From assembly GCF_000330505.1 (NCBI RefSeq), contig NW_004191876.1:158137-174715 (forward strand): DNA of 16,579 nt, written 5' to 3'. The notes beneath the pieces are model-generated. The model ran no database searches. It worked only from the letters and a program-made list of their open reading frames with translations, and was not told the DNA's origin. Origin of the DNA: Entamoeba invadens IP1 (taxonomy: Eukaryota; Evosea; Mastigamoebida; Endamoebidae). Positions 1 to 9,958 of the stretch are shown piece by piece (position 1 is the first letter of the stretch; every line of letters begins with the position of its first letter). A program made the position numbers and the translations under genes.

Positions 1-302
1 AAATAGAATAATATTTAAATTATTATTAATTCTATTGTTTTATGTTACACTCTGATCTTGAAAAATAAAACCACGACACCATGTTAAGTATTGTTTTGTA
101 TATTTCAATGTGTTTGTCTCGTTGAGTTCAAACGCGCCAAAACATGTGCCGCCTCATTCGGAAACTTTTGTATTACTTTATATTTATTTTAATATGATAA
201 ATCAGCAGTATCTCCTATCGCGATGGAAGAATACCACTTTTAACTTAACCAAATAATAATATCCATAAAAACGAATTCAACGAAAGGAAAAACTGCCAAA
301 CC

Positions 303-458
303 TCCCAAGAGTGTGATTTATTAAGAATCTCCGCTTGATTTTGGCCAATAAAAAGTGGACCCACTCTTTAAAGAGCATGTCTACCTTGTTTTTGGTTTGT
401 TCTTAAGAAATGCTCAAATAATAGAGAACACAAAAATAATAATTACACACTCTTGGGA
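303..458. repeat. 156-bp unit bounded by 13-bp perfect inverted repeats
   Basis: TCCCAAGAGTGTG at 303-315 is exactly complementary to CACACTCTTGGGA at 446-458. The interior holds two further self-complementary segments: AGTGG-AC-CCACT and the 12-bp palindrome CTCTTTAAAGAG. This is a miniature transposon-like or hairpin-forming unit. No convincing target-site duplication is visible on the flanks, so mobility is inference only. A structured RNA or a regulatory cruciform is the alternative. Confidence 0.5.
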
Positions 459-761
459 AATTAGACTGTATGAGTAATTGAATTTGAAATGTTATGGTTA
501 CTTTATTTGACAAATTTTGATAAAATTTTATTGTTTGTGATCACATTAAAATGTTGGTGATGATCATGATTGTGTGATAGTTTATAATTATCTTTACTTT
601 TTTCATTGCTTTCTTATTTTTTATGTTGTGTGTTTGGGTTTTTGGCTTGCTTTTAATTATTCAATTTTTTATATAAACTTGATAATAAAAAAGCAATTAA
701 TTAGTTCGGGTTATAGTTAAAATTTTTATTATAATTAAATTATAATTTTTACCATTTAACC

Positions 762-789
762 CAAACTTGTCGTTTAAGTCAAACTTGTC
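762..789. repeat. Short direct repeat CAAACTTGTC
   Basis: The 10-mer CAAACTTGTC occurs at 762-771 and again at 780-789, an 18-bp period covering about one and a half units. It is too short to assign to a family; a local slippage duplication is the simplest reading. Confidence 0.5.
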
Positions 790-834
790 ATACTGTATAT
801 TTTACATATTATGTTTTTATTTTCTATGAAAATT

Positions 835-950
835 ATGAAATTAATCAAAACCAAACCACCTTACAAACATTTTAATTACATGACAATTTATTATTTATAT
901 TTTGAATGATTTCATCATAAAAATTTATAATTACGGGTTTTATTAGATTT
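835..950 (+). repeat. Diverged dispersed repeat, copy 1
   Basis: A core at 849-877, containing CCTTACAAACATTT, matches 3854-3883 in the same orientation with about three differences over 30 bases. Weaker similarity continues downstream in both copies: a TCAT/TCAA-plus-A-run segment followed by GGGTTTT here and GGGCTTT there. The copies look like old members of one repeat family. Outer limits are approximate and the family is unidentified. Confidence 0.5.
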
Positions 951-1054
951 TATTACAAAATTTATTCAAATTTAACCATAAGTTTATTTATAAAAAAAAT
1001 AATTAAATAATTTTAATTAATTTGTAATGATTCTCAAATATAACGAATATTATG

Positions 1055-1146
1055 GCTGTTCTGCGACTTTTGATAATACTGAGAAGTCGGCGACTTTTTG
1101 AGTCCCTTCAAAAGTCGTTGACTTCTTTTAGAACTAAATAACTATT
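1055..1146 (+). repeat. Left terminal inverted repeat of the MITE-like element
   Basis: It contains an internal hairpin. Positions 1083-1098 pair with 1110-1125 over 16 positions, 14 of them Watson-Crick and the other two G-T wobbles, around an 11-base loop with AGTCCCTT. The arm is markedly richer in G+C than its surroundings. Confidence 0.65.
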
Positions 1147-1368
1147 AACTTTAATAAATTATATTATATTAATTATAGTCTCAAAATGTGTAAAAACACA
1201 ATAGTTGTTATAATTTGTTATATTATAATCATATAAATATAATTTAAAAAATGATTTGAGAAGATATAATTGGGACGGCATTGTTTCATTTAATTTTTTA
1301 ATAATAATTATATTAAATTTATATGGTTTATTTTTTTCAATATCTTTTACATGATAAATGGTATTTTG

Positions 1369-1460
1369 AATAGTTATTTAACTAAGTATTTAAATCAGCG
1401 ACTTTTAAGACCACTGAAAATTCGGCGATTTTCAAAGGGACTATAAAGTCGCCGAACAAC
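1369..1460 (-). repeat. Right terminal inverted repeat of the MITE-like element
   Basis: It is the inverted, diverged counterpart of 1055-1146. It has its own hairpin, in which TTCGGCGATTTT (1421-1432) pairs with AAAGTCGCCGAA just downstream with one mismatch. The loop region AAAGGGACT is the complement of the loop motif in the left arm. Confidence 0.65.
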
Positions 1461-4443
1461 TATTAGTAAAATTATACATTAATTGGAATAATATCCAAAT
1501 TCGATTATATTTAATCTGATATTTTTTTGTATTTCTCATTTCTAATCGAAACTTAATAATCAAGAATTTATGTGGTTGTATAAATTTGATGTTTAATGTT
1601 GTTGTTTTAAGATATTAAAGATGTTTTTGTTTTTGAAATTTATGTTATTATTGTATAACACTTCTTGCATTAAAATTATTTAATAATTAATATCCATCAA
1701 ATTGGAATTAAAAACTGTATTGTTAATGATTGTTTTGTGATTAATCGAAAAATAAGCATTTTTGTTGCCATTTAATTGTCAAACTCTTCACCATCAAATT
1801 GTAAATCAGCATTTGTAGTGATAATTTGGGTAAAAACAATTTATTGTTTGCAAAATATTGAACTTCGATAATTTTTAAGAAAATGTAAAACAAAATATTT
1901 AAATGAAAAACGAAAGCTTAACCAATTTACAAATGTTGTTATATTTTATTTTTAGTGTTTATGTACTCATTTAAACTTACAACGATAGATTTGTTTTTGT
2001 TGAATGTTGATTTCATTTTGGAATACACTAAACACGCACAAAAATGTTATTGTTTTTGATGAACAAACATTTATGCTGCATTTTTTTGTCAACCATAAAA
2101 CCAATCTTTTATTATTTATGAATTTAATGATCCTTTTTACAGTTTAATTCAAATTTAATCTGTGGCTTGTAATTCATCAGTTAAAAATTGCAAATGATTA
2201 ATGATTTATATCTTTTATCTAAAGTTATTTCGATGAATAATAGTATTAACAGTTGCTATTAATAATAAAGTTCTTCATAAAATAAAAATTTTTGATATAT
2301 TAACGATCGGTTATTTATTGTTTATAAAAGCAACATGTTATGGAAGTGTTTTGTGTTACAAATCAATGTTTGTATGTTTATCGTAATTTAAATGGATAAA
2401 CTTTAATTTGAAATTATTTTATTTGTTTATAAAATAATATCCATTTTCCATATTTTCATTTTTTTGTTTCAATAGTTCATATTTAACAAAAAGAACTAAA
2501 CTAAAATATATAACAGATGTTACAAAAGATCAAAACAAAAAGTGATATGTTTGTTTTTAAATAAATTTTGATAATCTTTATTTAAAAAGTGTATTTATTA
2601 TTTTTATTAAAGACCACATTATAATTGTTTACAAAACATTCAATTAAATATATAATAAAAGTTAAAATTTTAATTCTTATTAATAAAACAATCATCCGTA
2701 TATGAACAGACCCATCAACATTTTTATACAAGTTGATTAACAACTTGATTTTTCACTGTTTAAAATTTGTTTTGATATTTACAATAAAGTATATACAACC
2801 AATTAATATAAATTGGTACTTTTATGTTGTACAAATATTTGACTTTTTATTGATAGTTGCGCAACTAATAATGAACTTTTCAAAACGTTTGTCATGAATT
2901 GAGATAAATATAAAGATCAATTATTACGTTTTTTTTCTAGACCTTTTGCCCAAATCATTAATTTTAATTGTTTTGAAATCTGATCATTTCCATTATATTT
3001 ACATGGTCCTTGATTACCGTCATTTCAAAAAATCCTTTACACCTTAGATATATACACATCGTGTTTTAATCAATTTATTGTTAATTCTTTATCTATTTTA
3101 CATTTATATTTTGTTAAAATTAATAATAAATTATATTCATTATTTTAAAACTTAAATTATTGTTTATTGGTAAAATATTAATCGTTAATTAAAAAAAGAC
3201 GCGCTAATTTTAATGCTGAAAACGCAAATTATGTTTTATACATTAAATAAACATATTTTTTTTCAAAAAGCTTTTTTTGTTCGGCAATTTCGTCCAACTT
3301 TTTTGAACAAATATTATGTTATAATTTAAAAAACTATAACAATGAAAAATAAGTCCAATTAACTGAAATAAAAACAAAATTAATTTAAAAAAGATAAAAA
3401 TATATACACTTTTGGGAATAAGTCTTATTTTTTATATATATTTTTCTAACCATGAGTAAAATAAATATAAATTTAAACATGAAACACAATCAAACTATTA
3501 ATTTATTAATTACAATTTATTAATTATTAATTAATTTTTGTAAATATTTATATTATATTAATAAATTAACAATAAATTAAAACATATAATATGATAAAGT
3601 ATAATGATGCTATATTATATGATATCGAATAATAAAAATTAACGTTAATTAAATTCAGTTAGTCAAAATATTAAAATCCGAAGTCAAATCTTCAATTAAT
3701 TTTCTATTTGATTATTTTAATAGTTTTTTAAATTGTTAATCAGTTATGAAGTATTATTTGTCTGAATTCTATCAATTACATATTATTTTATATTCAAACC
3801 ATTTATTATGATAAACATTATTTATTTTATTATACAAACGCTTTGAAAATTTTAACCAAACCCGCCTTACAAACATTTCAATTCCGTTTTTGTTTCTCGT
3901 TTATTTTTCGACTAACATTACTATCAAAATATAAAATTGTGGGCTTTTTTTGAATAAAAGAGGTATTCACACCACAAAAATTATATATTTATCTAGTTAT
4001 TTTACCAATAAAACAATATACAATCAATCATTTTGATAGACACCACAAAATGAACAAGATGAAATAATGAATATAGATGCTCCATTTAGAGTAAAACTAA
4101 TCATATTAATTAAACTGTAATTGTAAATCAAATAAACAATTATTGTTTTTAAATGTTGTCATTGTTCAAAAAAACAAATTCATTTAAATATTTTGTAAAA
4201 GTCAATTCATTTTAAAACTTTCATACAATAACTTATGATGGTGTTGCAAACTATATTTTAATTTAAGCGTTAATATGATTTTTTGACAACAATTGTAATT
4301 AACACAAAAAATATTTAACTATCATAATTTATATTTTATATATTGTTATATTTTTATGTGCTTGTGTTGTTGTTTACTATTATTTTTATTTTAACGGAAT
4401 GATAATATTATTATGTTTATTTTTTTGTTTGTAATAATGGATC

Positions 4444-4447
<4 letters not shown>
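1461..4447. other. AT-rich non-coding desert
   Basis: No gene, RNA gene or transposon was recognised apart from the second dispersed-repeat copy at 3840-3960. Only small hairpins stand out: CAAGTTG/CAACTTG at 2729-2747, and ACCAATT/AATTGGT at 2798-2817. Both are short enough to be chance in DNA this biased. Runs such as TTGTTT and AAACAA are frequent throughout. Confidence 0.7.
3840..3960 (+). repeat. Diverged dispersed repeat, copy 2
   Basis: The best-conserved part, 3854-3883, matches 849-877 with about three differences, and weaker similarity runs on to the GGGCTTT at about 3941. It has the same orientation as the first copy, about 3 kb away. Limits are approximate. Confidence 0.5.

Positions 4448-4505
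<58 letters not shown>
4448..4505. repeat. (AT)29 microsatellite
   Basis: This is an uninterrupted AT dinucleotide tract of 58 bases. It is self-complementary and prone to slippage, so its length here may not reflect the true allele length. Confidence 0.97.
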
Positions 4506-4508
<3 letters not shown>

Positions 4509-5983
4509 TTAACAATGAATAATTTGTTAATTATATATTTAATAACTGAATTTGCTTATTTTTTCTTGTTGATGTAACCAAATTTTTTATTGGTGTTAAA
4601 TTATTATTTTTTTCATCATATTTAATCTTATCATTAGTTTGTCATTATAACTAATTAATTATCAATGTCAATTTAATTTAATTAATTTATTCATTATATA
4701 ATCACCTAAAAAGAAAATGCATATATCATGTAATGTTATTATTACTTTTTAACCCTTCGAGTACCAGAAATTAACAATAATTAATTTTTATTTTTTTTCA
4801 AAAATTTTAAAAAAACAAAACCCAATTCCAAAATTCTGAAAAGGTGACAGGAAAATTACCATTTTATAGTTCATGAAAGCCAGTAAAAATAATGTATAAA
4901 CAAATAACCGTCATTTTTTTATTAAAACAACAAAAAATGAATAAGTGAGTAGCAATTTTTAATTGAGTGTAACAATTACTTGTTGTTTATAATAAAAAAT
5001 AATTCAAAAGTATAACAAGTGTTAAAAATGCCAAATGTTTTGAAGATACGAAAAAGGATTTACAAATTGAAGTTTACAGTTCATATTGTATAGTTTTATT
5101 ATTATAAATTTACTATAATGACAACTAAAACGATTAATTATAATAAATAATTTAAATTTAAAAGTATAGTTTATTCGTTGAACCCTTATGTGGGGTTATG
5201 TGTGTTACTTGCTAATTCATTGAACATTTTCACTTTTCTTTTTGTCTCTTTCATGTATCAACATATCACTCTTCTTCATTTCTGTTATATAATTTCGTTT
5301 TCGACGCTTTTATCGTTTATTTTGGTTATAGACAAAAGACATTACATCATAACAAGTATATATAAAATGAAAATAAATGAAAATAAATAAACAACAACAA
5401 ACATCAGCCCAAAGCAAATAAAAGTTGTTCTTTTCACTCATTATCTACTACGTATATTTGTTCAAATATGTTTTTTGCGTGTTCATTTGATAATGTATAT
5501 TCATTAAACACTGCAGAGTTTTACCCCCTCATAGTTATTGATAATTAAAATTTACTCAAAAACAAACATTTAAGATGAAAGGTTTACATGTACATTTTTG
5601 AAAATTACAATCTGTTTGTTAGTATCTAACATAGCACATAGAAATTATAAACAAACTGTAACATTTAAGTACAAAAATTCGTATTTGCGTGCTTGTGTAT
5701 ATATTCACCCATTCTTCGTTAATATGTTTATGTTATGTTATCCTTTTAGTGTTATTTTCATATTATTTTATTATAAAATAATATATTATTTATTATATTA
5801 TTTTAATATAATAACTATTATTATATTAAATAATAATATTTATTATTTTTTAACTTTCGGGGTTGTTGTTTCTATTTATTTTTATTTTAAAGTGTTTTTA
5901 TAAAGTATAATGAATGTTATTTTGTTTTAAATGTTATTATTATATATTTTCATTAATTTATTTTGAATTATGTAATATAATAA
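4506..5983. other. AT-rich non-coding stretch before the piggyBac element
   Basis: Two open frames (5178-5390 and 5598-5903) lack an ATG at their start, encode low-complexity hydrophobic sequence typical of translated AT-rich DNA, and overlap palindromic AT tracts such as TATTATATT/AATATAATA near 5790-5815. They are not accepted as genes. A TTAACCC at 4749-4755 resembles a piggyBac terminus, but no partner was found. Confidence 0.65.
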
Positions 5984-5988
5984 TTAAA

Positions 5989-6001
5989 CTATAATAAAAC
6001 C
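5989..6001 (+). repeat. piggyBac left terminal inverted repeat
   Basis: CTATAATAAAACC lies one base inside TTAA. A second, related CC-ending motif (ATTATACC) follows directly, mirroring the doubled GGTTTTAT motif at the right end. Such tandem end motifs are plausible transposase-binding sites; this is inference. Confidence 0.75.
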
Positions 6002-6054
6002 ATTATACCAACATTCATGTTACAAAAAAAAACATCTAAACTCGTTCTTATCAC

Positions 6055-7751
6055 ATGGAAGATTTGATTGTTGGTGACTACAAGTGGAAAGCAATGGGCC
6101 CCATCAACAAAGAAAAGAAAAAGTTCAAAGGAAGGTTGCGAAGGTGGGCGCTGACTATAAAGCAGAATTTTGTAATTTGACTGCTTCTGACTTGTTTTTT
6201 AAGTTTTTTGACAAAAATTTAGTCGAAAAAATAACAGCATTTACCAACGCCAAATTATCAGGAAAAAGGTAAACTCCAAATAACAAAAACAGACATTATA
6301 CGATATTTCGGCATTTTACTATATATGGGAGCACACTGTGACATAAAGAATCCAATTTCCGAGCTTTGGAACGAAAAACACGGGAAACCAAATATTTATG
6401 GTAAAGCTATGCCAAGAAATGTTTTTCAACTTATCAATGCCAACATAGAGACTTACGATGTCACAACTCTTCCGGATGAAGTTGAGAAAGAGAGTTGTTT
6501 TATAGGTGATGAAGAAGAGAGTGAGGACAGTGCATCCGATAAGGAGAAAAATCCAGAGAATAAAGAAGAGACTGAAGAAGAAGACTATTTGAGTTGTGAT
6601 GAGTGGGTCAAAAAACATCCTGTTGACCCGACCGAAGAGAAGCTAAAAAAGGATGTTGAAGTGAGACAAAAAGTAAATGATGAAGAGACTATAGAAAGGG
6701 GGTTAATCAAAGCATCAAACACGCCAAACTCAAATGACAAGTTTGGCAAAATTAGGGAAGTGTTGGAAGCTTTTATTCACAACTTAGTGAACAACAAATA
6801 CTTTACACCAAGCACCACACTATCGGTTGATGAACACCTTTGCGCATTCAAGGGAAAGATATGGGCAAAGGTATTCATCAAGTCCAAACCTCAGCGTTAC
6901 GGCATCAAGTTTTGGGTTTGTTTTTTTTGTTGTAAGAATAATCAATGAAGTCGGAGATTCACGGTGTTGAGACATATACATCGGTAATTGACTTGTTGTT
7001 AATATTGTGTTTGATAATATGTTCAATGAATAACAAAAAGATGTGCTGTGATTGTGAAAGTGGTATGGTTATAAACCTACAGATGTACTGTGGAAAGTGC
7101 GACAAGAAGGAAGAAAATCAAGGATTTCGGGTGACTATAGATATGGTAGCTCCACAATTGTGTATAAGAAAGTTTGTGACAGTTGTATGTGACAACTTTT
7201 TCTGCAGCTTAAGATTGGCACATTATTTGGCTCAATGTGGTTCAACATTGCTTGTGATTGTGCGAAAAAATAGAACTGAGTTACCAGAAGAAGCCAAGCA
7301 AATCAAACGGTATGACCCCAATGATGATAAAAAGGCTACTACAAGAGAGGCAGATTCAACGGAAGTGTGTACAAAGGGTGTATGCAAATTGCTTTCTTAC
7401 TATAACGAAAAGAAGAAGTTGGTGCTCATTATGACGACGATGCATAATGCTAAAGAGTTGTACACCGTTCAGGAGCAATTGAGGGGGAAAAATGGCAAAC
7501 TTGTGAGTGTACACAAACCAAATGTGATAAAACAATACAATGCGACAATGGGAGGCGTTGATAGTGCAGATCAGATGATACATACTTACACTTGTAGAAG
7601 GCGCACTTCAAGATGGAATGTGAGAATACTTTATGATTTACTTGACATTGCTGCCCTCAATGTTTACAAGGTATATCATCATCACCACGATAAGGTGGAC
7701 AGGTTGAATTTCCTCAATGAATTGACAGAGTCATTGATGGAAATGGAGTAA
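6055..7751 (+). pseudogene. piggyBac transposase (DDE_Tnp_1_7), frame-disrupted
   Basis: This encodes the nuclear enzyme that excises and inserts the element at TTAA. The first ATG after a stop is 6055. The frame then shifts back by one within a purine-rich stretch near 6105-6126, and forward by one near 6263-6267. A segment at 6916-7040 must be removed before the protein resumes at 7041. Family landmarks appear in order: NLTASDLFFKFFD, YFGILLYMG, DKFGKIREVLEAF, SVDEHLCAFKGK, CCDCESGMV, VVCDNFFCSLRLA and GGVDSADQM. Catalytic aspartates are codons 7050-7052, 7191-7193 and 7560-7562, so the triad is intact. Spliced length is about 522 residues. Unusual points are an acidic insertion of about 90 residues (6466-6735) and the absence of the C-terminal cysteine-rich domain of canonical piggyBac. 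No nonsense codon lies inside the used frames, so a recent or only apparent disruption is likely. Confidence 0.85.
6916..7040 (+). other. Probable phase-0 intron (125 nt) in the piggyBac transposase
   Basis: Residues before it (YGIKFW) and after it (MCCDCESGMV) join to match the continuous family block around the first catalytic aspartate with no gap. The exact missing piece is therefore a 125-nt segment that starts GTTTGT and ends AAAAAG, following the GT...AG rule. Read through, the upstream frame ends at 6946-6948. GTTTGT is the donor form typical of Entamoeba introns, but that word is common in this AT-rich DNA, and the acceptor lacks a pyrimidine tract. A non-intron insertion remains possible. 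Confidence 0.55.
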
Positions 7752-7771
7752 ATTACTTCTTTGGTTTTATA

Positions 7772-7784
7772 GGTTTTATTATAG
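7772..7784 (-). repeat. piggyBac right terminal inverted repeat
   Basis: GGTTTTATTATAG is the exact complement of the left repeat and abuts TTAA at 7785-7788. An adjacent copy of the motif (GGTTTTATA at 7763-7771) makes the end a tandem pair. The transposase stop codon is only 20 bases upstream. Confidence 0.75.
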
Positions 7785-7788
7785 TTAA

Positions 7789-9320
7789 TAATCTATTTAT
7801 TTTCTTTGTTATTTTTCTGTTTTTTGTGATCTCTGAAAATCACTTTTGTGTATCGTACAATATTCAAAGCGTTTTTTACATATTTATAAGGGAGGGGCTT
7901 TGCTTTTTTATATAAAATTATTATTATTATACTAATTTTTCACTATAATATAATACAAATAAATGATGTGATTACATAATTTCCAAATCTCTGACTCACA
8001 TCACCCTGATTCTTCGTTTTTGTATGCTTTATCATTGATTTTAAATTTGTAAGGATAGCATCACTCTACTGAGTTAATATATCAATTCAAAATAAAAGAA
8101 TTGTGAATCTATTTGTTGGTTAGTTTCTATTGTGTATCCCTGTATAAACGCCACAAGCAACAAACAGTATATTCACTTCAAATAGCGATATATTGTGAAA
8201 GTGGGTGAGTAGAATACAAAATCTGGTTGATAAGAGTCACTATCTTACAAGTATATACATTCAAAGTCGCTTATTTGTAGGTTTTTGTATTTGTGGGTTT
8301 TGCTTATTTGTGGGTTAACTGACCAATCAAAATCAAAACATACAAATAGGTTGTATCTTCTCGAAACTGAGTAATTAATTGAAATCAATTAAAATAACTT
8401 TATTTTTTGAGTGTATCTGAAACAAAATCTAATATGGAATAAGACTTCTTTTGTATTTTTTAACCTATTTAATCTAATTCTTTTAAGTTTTTGTTAAAAT
8501 GGTTTCAATATTTAATAATTGTTTTTATATTTTATTTTAAAAAATACTATAATTAATAATATTTTTTGATTGATAATACAAATGTGGTACTTAGGTTTCG
8601 ACTAATAATTAATAATTATTATACCATTGTATAAATTATTTATAATAATTGTATTTGAACGTTTTTTTGAAAATAATTAAAAACCTTGTTCATTATTATT
8701 CAAATAGTATTCAAATAATAAAACGAAACCTTATTATTCGTCGAAACTTCAGTCTCATATTTGTAATTATATTATCAGTTTTTAAACAATAATAATAAAA
8801 ATTTGAACCATTACAATTAGAATATTAAGGGAAACTGTTGAAAAATCTCCAAAAACACTATTTTTGTTTATATTTGGTTTCCCAACTTTTTTTTAATTCC
8901 TATTTTTTAAGGCTTATTTTGTGTATTTATTTTGTCAAGCAAACAACAATTTACAATAGACTTTAGTAAAAGACTAAAAATAAAGAATATGGTTATTTTT
9001 ATTATTTTTTGATGATAAAAATAAATCATTCAAAAATAATGTTTAAAATTAAAGTTATTTATTATCATAATTTTTAATATTTTATTTTTATAAAAAAACA
9101 TAAACTTTGTAAAAAAACTAAACAACAATGCGATAAAATTTCATCGCAAAATAAAAAAACAAATCCATCGAAGCAAAATAATCAAAATAACACCAAAATT
9201 ATTTAGACAATCACATAATAATTAATAAAATCAATTTAATTGTTAAAAACAACAATCAATAATTAACACAACTATTTTTGTTGAAATATATTCTAAAGTT
9301 TCAAATAAAATCAAAAATAC
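7789..9320. other. Non-coding stretch between the two transposons
   Basis: Positions 7800-8380 are slightly less AT-rich and hold minor inverted repeats (GTGAT/ATCAC near 7830, CAAAGC/GCTTTG at 7865-7902) and a small tandem repeat at 8272-8317. Nothing coding was recognised. Positions 8400-9320 are plain AT-rich DNA with one imperfect 20-bp palindrome at 9129-9148 (GCGAT...ATCGC). Confidence 0.65.
8272..8317 (+). repeat. Three-copy 16-17 bp tandem repeat
   Basis: Units beginning TATTTGTAGGTT (8272), TATTTGTGGGTT (8288) and TATTTGTGGGTT (8305) follow each other at 16-17 bp spacing. The last runs into GGGTTAA, which resembles a piggyBac-type right end, but no matching left end was found. It may be a remnant terminus or a simple slippage repeat. 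Confidence 0.55.
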
Positions 9321-9340
9321 ACGTTTAATAATTGAGTGTT

Positions 9341-9358
9341 TATAACAATCTTTATTTT
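9341..9358 (+). repeat. Candidate left terminal inverted repeat of the pogo-like element
   Basis: TATAACAATCTTTATTT matches the complement of 11119-11137 apart from a small internal gap. It lies directly before the first ATG. Low sequence complexity makes chance matching a real possibility. Confidence 0.35.
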
Positions 9359-9934
9359 TCATCAATGTCTCATAGCCCAATGATATCAAAACCTCCGAAA
9401 GTTAAACATGTGTATAAAACACAAGATGAAAAATTGCAAAGTTTAGTGAACACAATGAAAAATCCTTTAATACCACAGTATATTAATGTGATTGATTATT
9501 TAAAAGAAATCCCAGATATGATTATTTTTTTAAAGATCTTGAGATCAAAGTTAAATCCATGGCATTTGATTCTTTCCGTCAACAAGTACGTCATTGTTTA
9601 AAGGAATTGCCAGAAAATGTTTCAAAAATATTAAAAGAAAAAAAATTGTCTTTTCCCATTGCACTTGACTATTTTTTCGGGACTTTCGAAAGAAAAAGTG
9701 TTCGTTGTCAAATCGACAAAATAAACAACGAAAATAAAACTGGTAAAAAACCCGAAAAAGGACGAAAAAGACTACTAAATGATGAAGAAATTATTGCGAT
9801 ACAAAACGCAATAAAAGATAGTAAGACTAAAAAAGCAACACGTGAAGAAGCAAGTTTTTTTATTTACGAAAATTTCGACAAAAATATTGGGTCCAAGCAA
9901 TTGCACAAAATTATGACCCCATATTCCAGATGTT

Positions 9935-9958
9935 GCACCAGTTATGGCACCAGTTACG
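9935..9958 (+). repeat. In-frame 12-bp tandem duplication in the transposase
   Basis: GCACCAGTTATG is followed directly by GCACCAGTTACG, giving APVM-APVT in the protein just after the third frame change. The reading frame is preserved, and it looks like a slippage duplication. Confidence 0.7.

Larger units (their letters stand above)
1..1054. other. AT-rich non-coding stretch, left flank
   Basis: No coding region is supported here. Positions 60-460 are somewhat richer in G+C than the rest and contain the inverted-repeat unit described separately, an 8-bp palindrome ATCGCGAT at 217-224 and the palindrome CTCTTTAAAGAG inside the unit. Positions 480-1050 are low-complexity AT-rich DNA with one direct repeat (762-789) and one dispersed-repeat copy (835-950). 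No tRNA-type internal promoter, splice-bounded exon or long reading frame is visible. Confidence 0.7.
1055..1460. mobile_element. MITE-like non-autonomous element with ~92-bp terminal inverted repeats
   Basis: The two ends are inverted copies of each other. The left arm begins GCTGTTCTGCGACTTT. The complement of the right arm begins GTTGTTCGGCGACTTT. Similarity continues inward to an identical 12-mer, TAAATAACTATT, lying 80 bases from each end (1135-1146, and its complement 1369-1380). The exact symmetry of spacing argues against chance. Each arm also folds on itself around an AGTCCCTT-like loop. The 220-base centre is AT-rich with no reading frame, so a transposase would have to come from elsewhere. 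TATTA stands on both outer sides (1048-1052 and 1461-1465), but two bases separate it from the left arm, so the target duplication is uncertain and so is the superfamily. Confidence 0.7.
5984..7788 (+). mobile_element. Compact piggyBac-family DNA transposon with TTAA target sites
   Basis: The target tetranucleotide TTAA occurs at 5984-5987 and 7785-7788. Immediately inside are perfect 13-bp inverted repeats, CTATAATAAAACC (5989-6001) and its complement (7772-7784), with one extra A on the left. Similarity continues inward (TATA...CCAA) with small gaps. Between them lies a single transposase gene that starts 53 bases after the left repeat and stops 20 bases before the right one. TTAA duplication and a DDD transposase define the piggyBac superfamily. 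The whole element is only about 1.8 kb, short for the superfamily, and appears structurally complete. The protein-coding part carries two frame changes and a probable intron. Confidence 0.85.

Noticed and set aside
70..180. Reverse-strand stretch reading NEAAHVLARL, reminiscent of the end of some retroelement RNase H domains
   Set aside because: Only about 22 codons between stops with no other motif nearby; too short to support.
5178..5390. 70-codon open frame with membrane-like segments
   Set aside because: Starts at TTG, low-complexity hydrophobic residues of the kind AT-rich DNA produces, no recognised domain.
5598..5903. 101-codon open frame, very hydrophobic
   Set aside because: Starts at TTG and runs through AT palindromes; composition alone explains it.
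6319..7583. Reverse-strand open frames at 6319-6618, 6820-7026 and 7356-7583
   Set aside because: They lie opposite the piggyBac transposase, whose forward frames carry clear family motifs.
4749..8318. TTAACCC (4749) with GGGTTAA (8312-8318) as outer piggyBac ends
   Set aside because: Beyond TTAACCC the two termini do not match, whereas the 5989-6001/7772-7784 pair is perfect over 13 bases and fits the gene closely.
9129..9148. Imperfect 20-bp palindrome TGCGAT...ATCGCA as a transposon end
   Set aside because: No partner near the other side of the pogo-like gene; probably an isolated palindrome.
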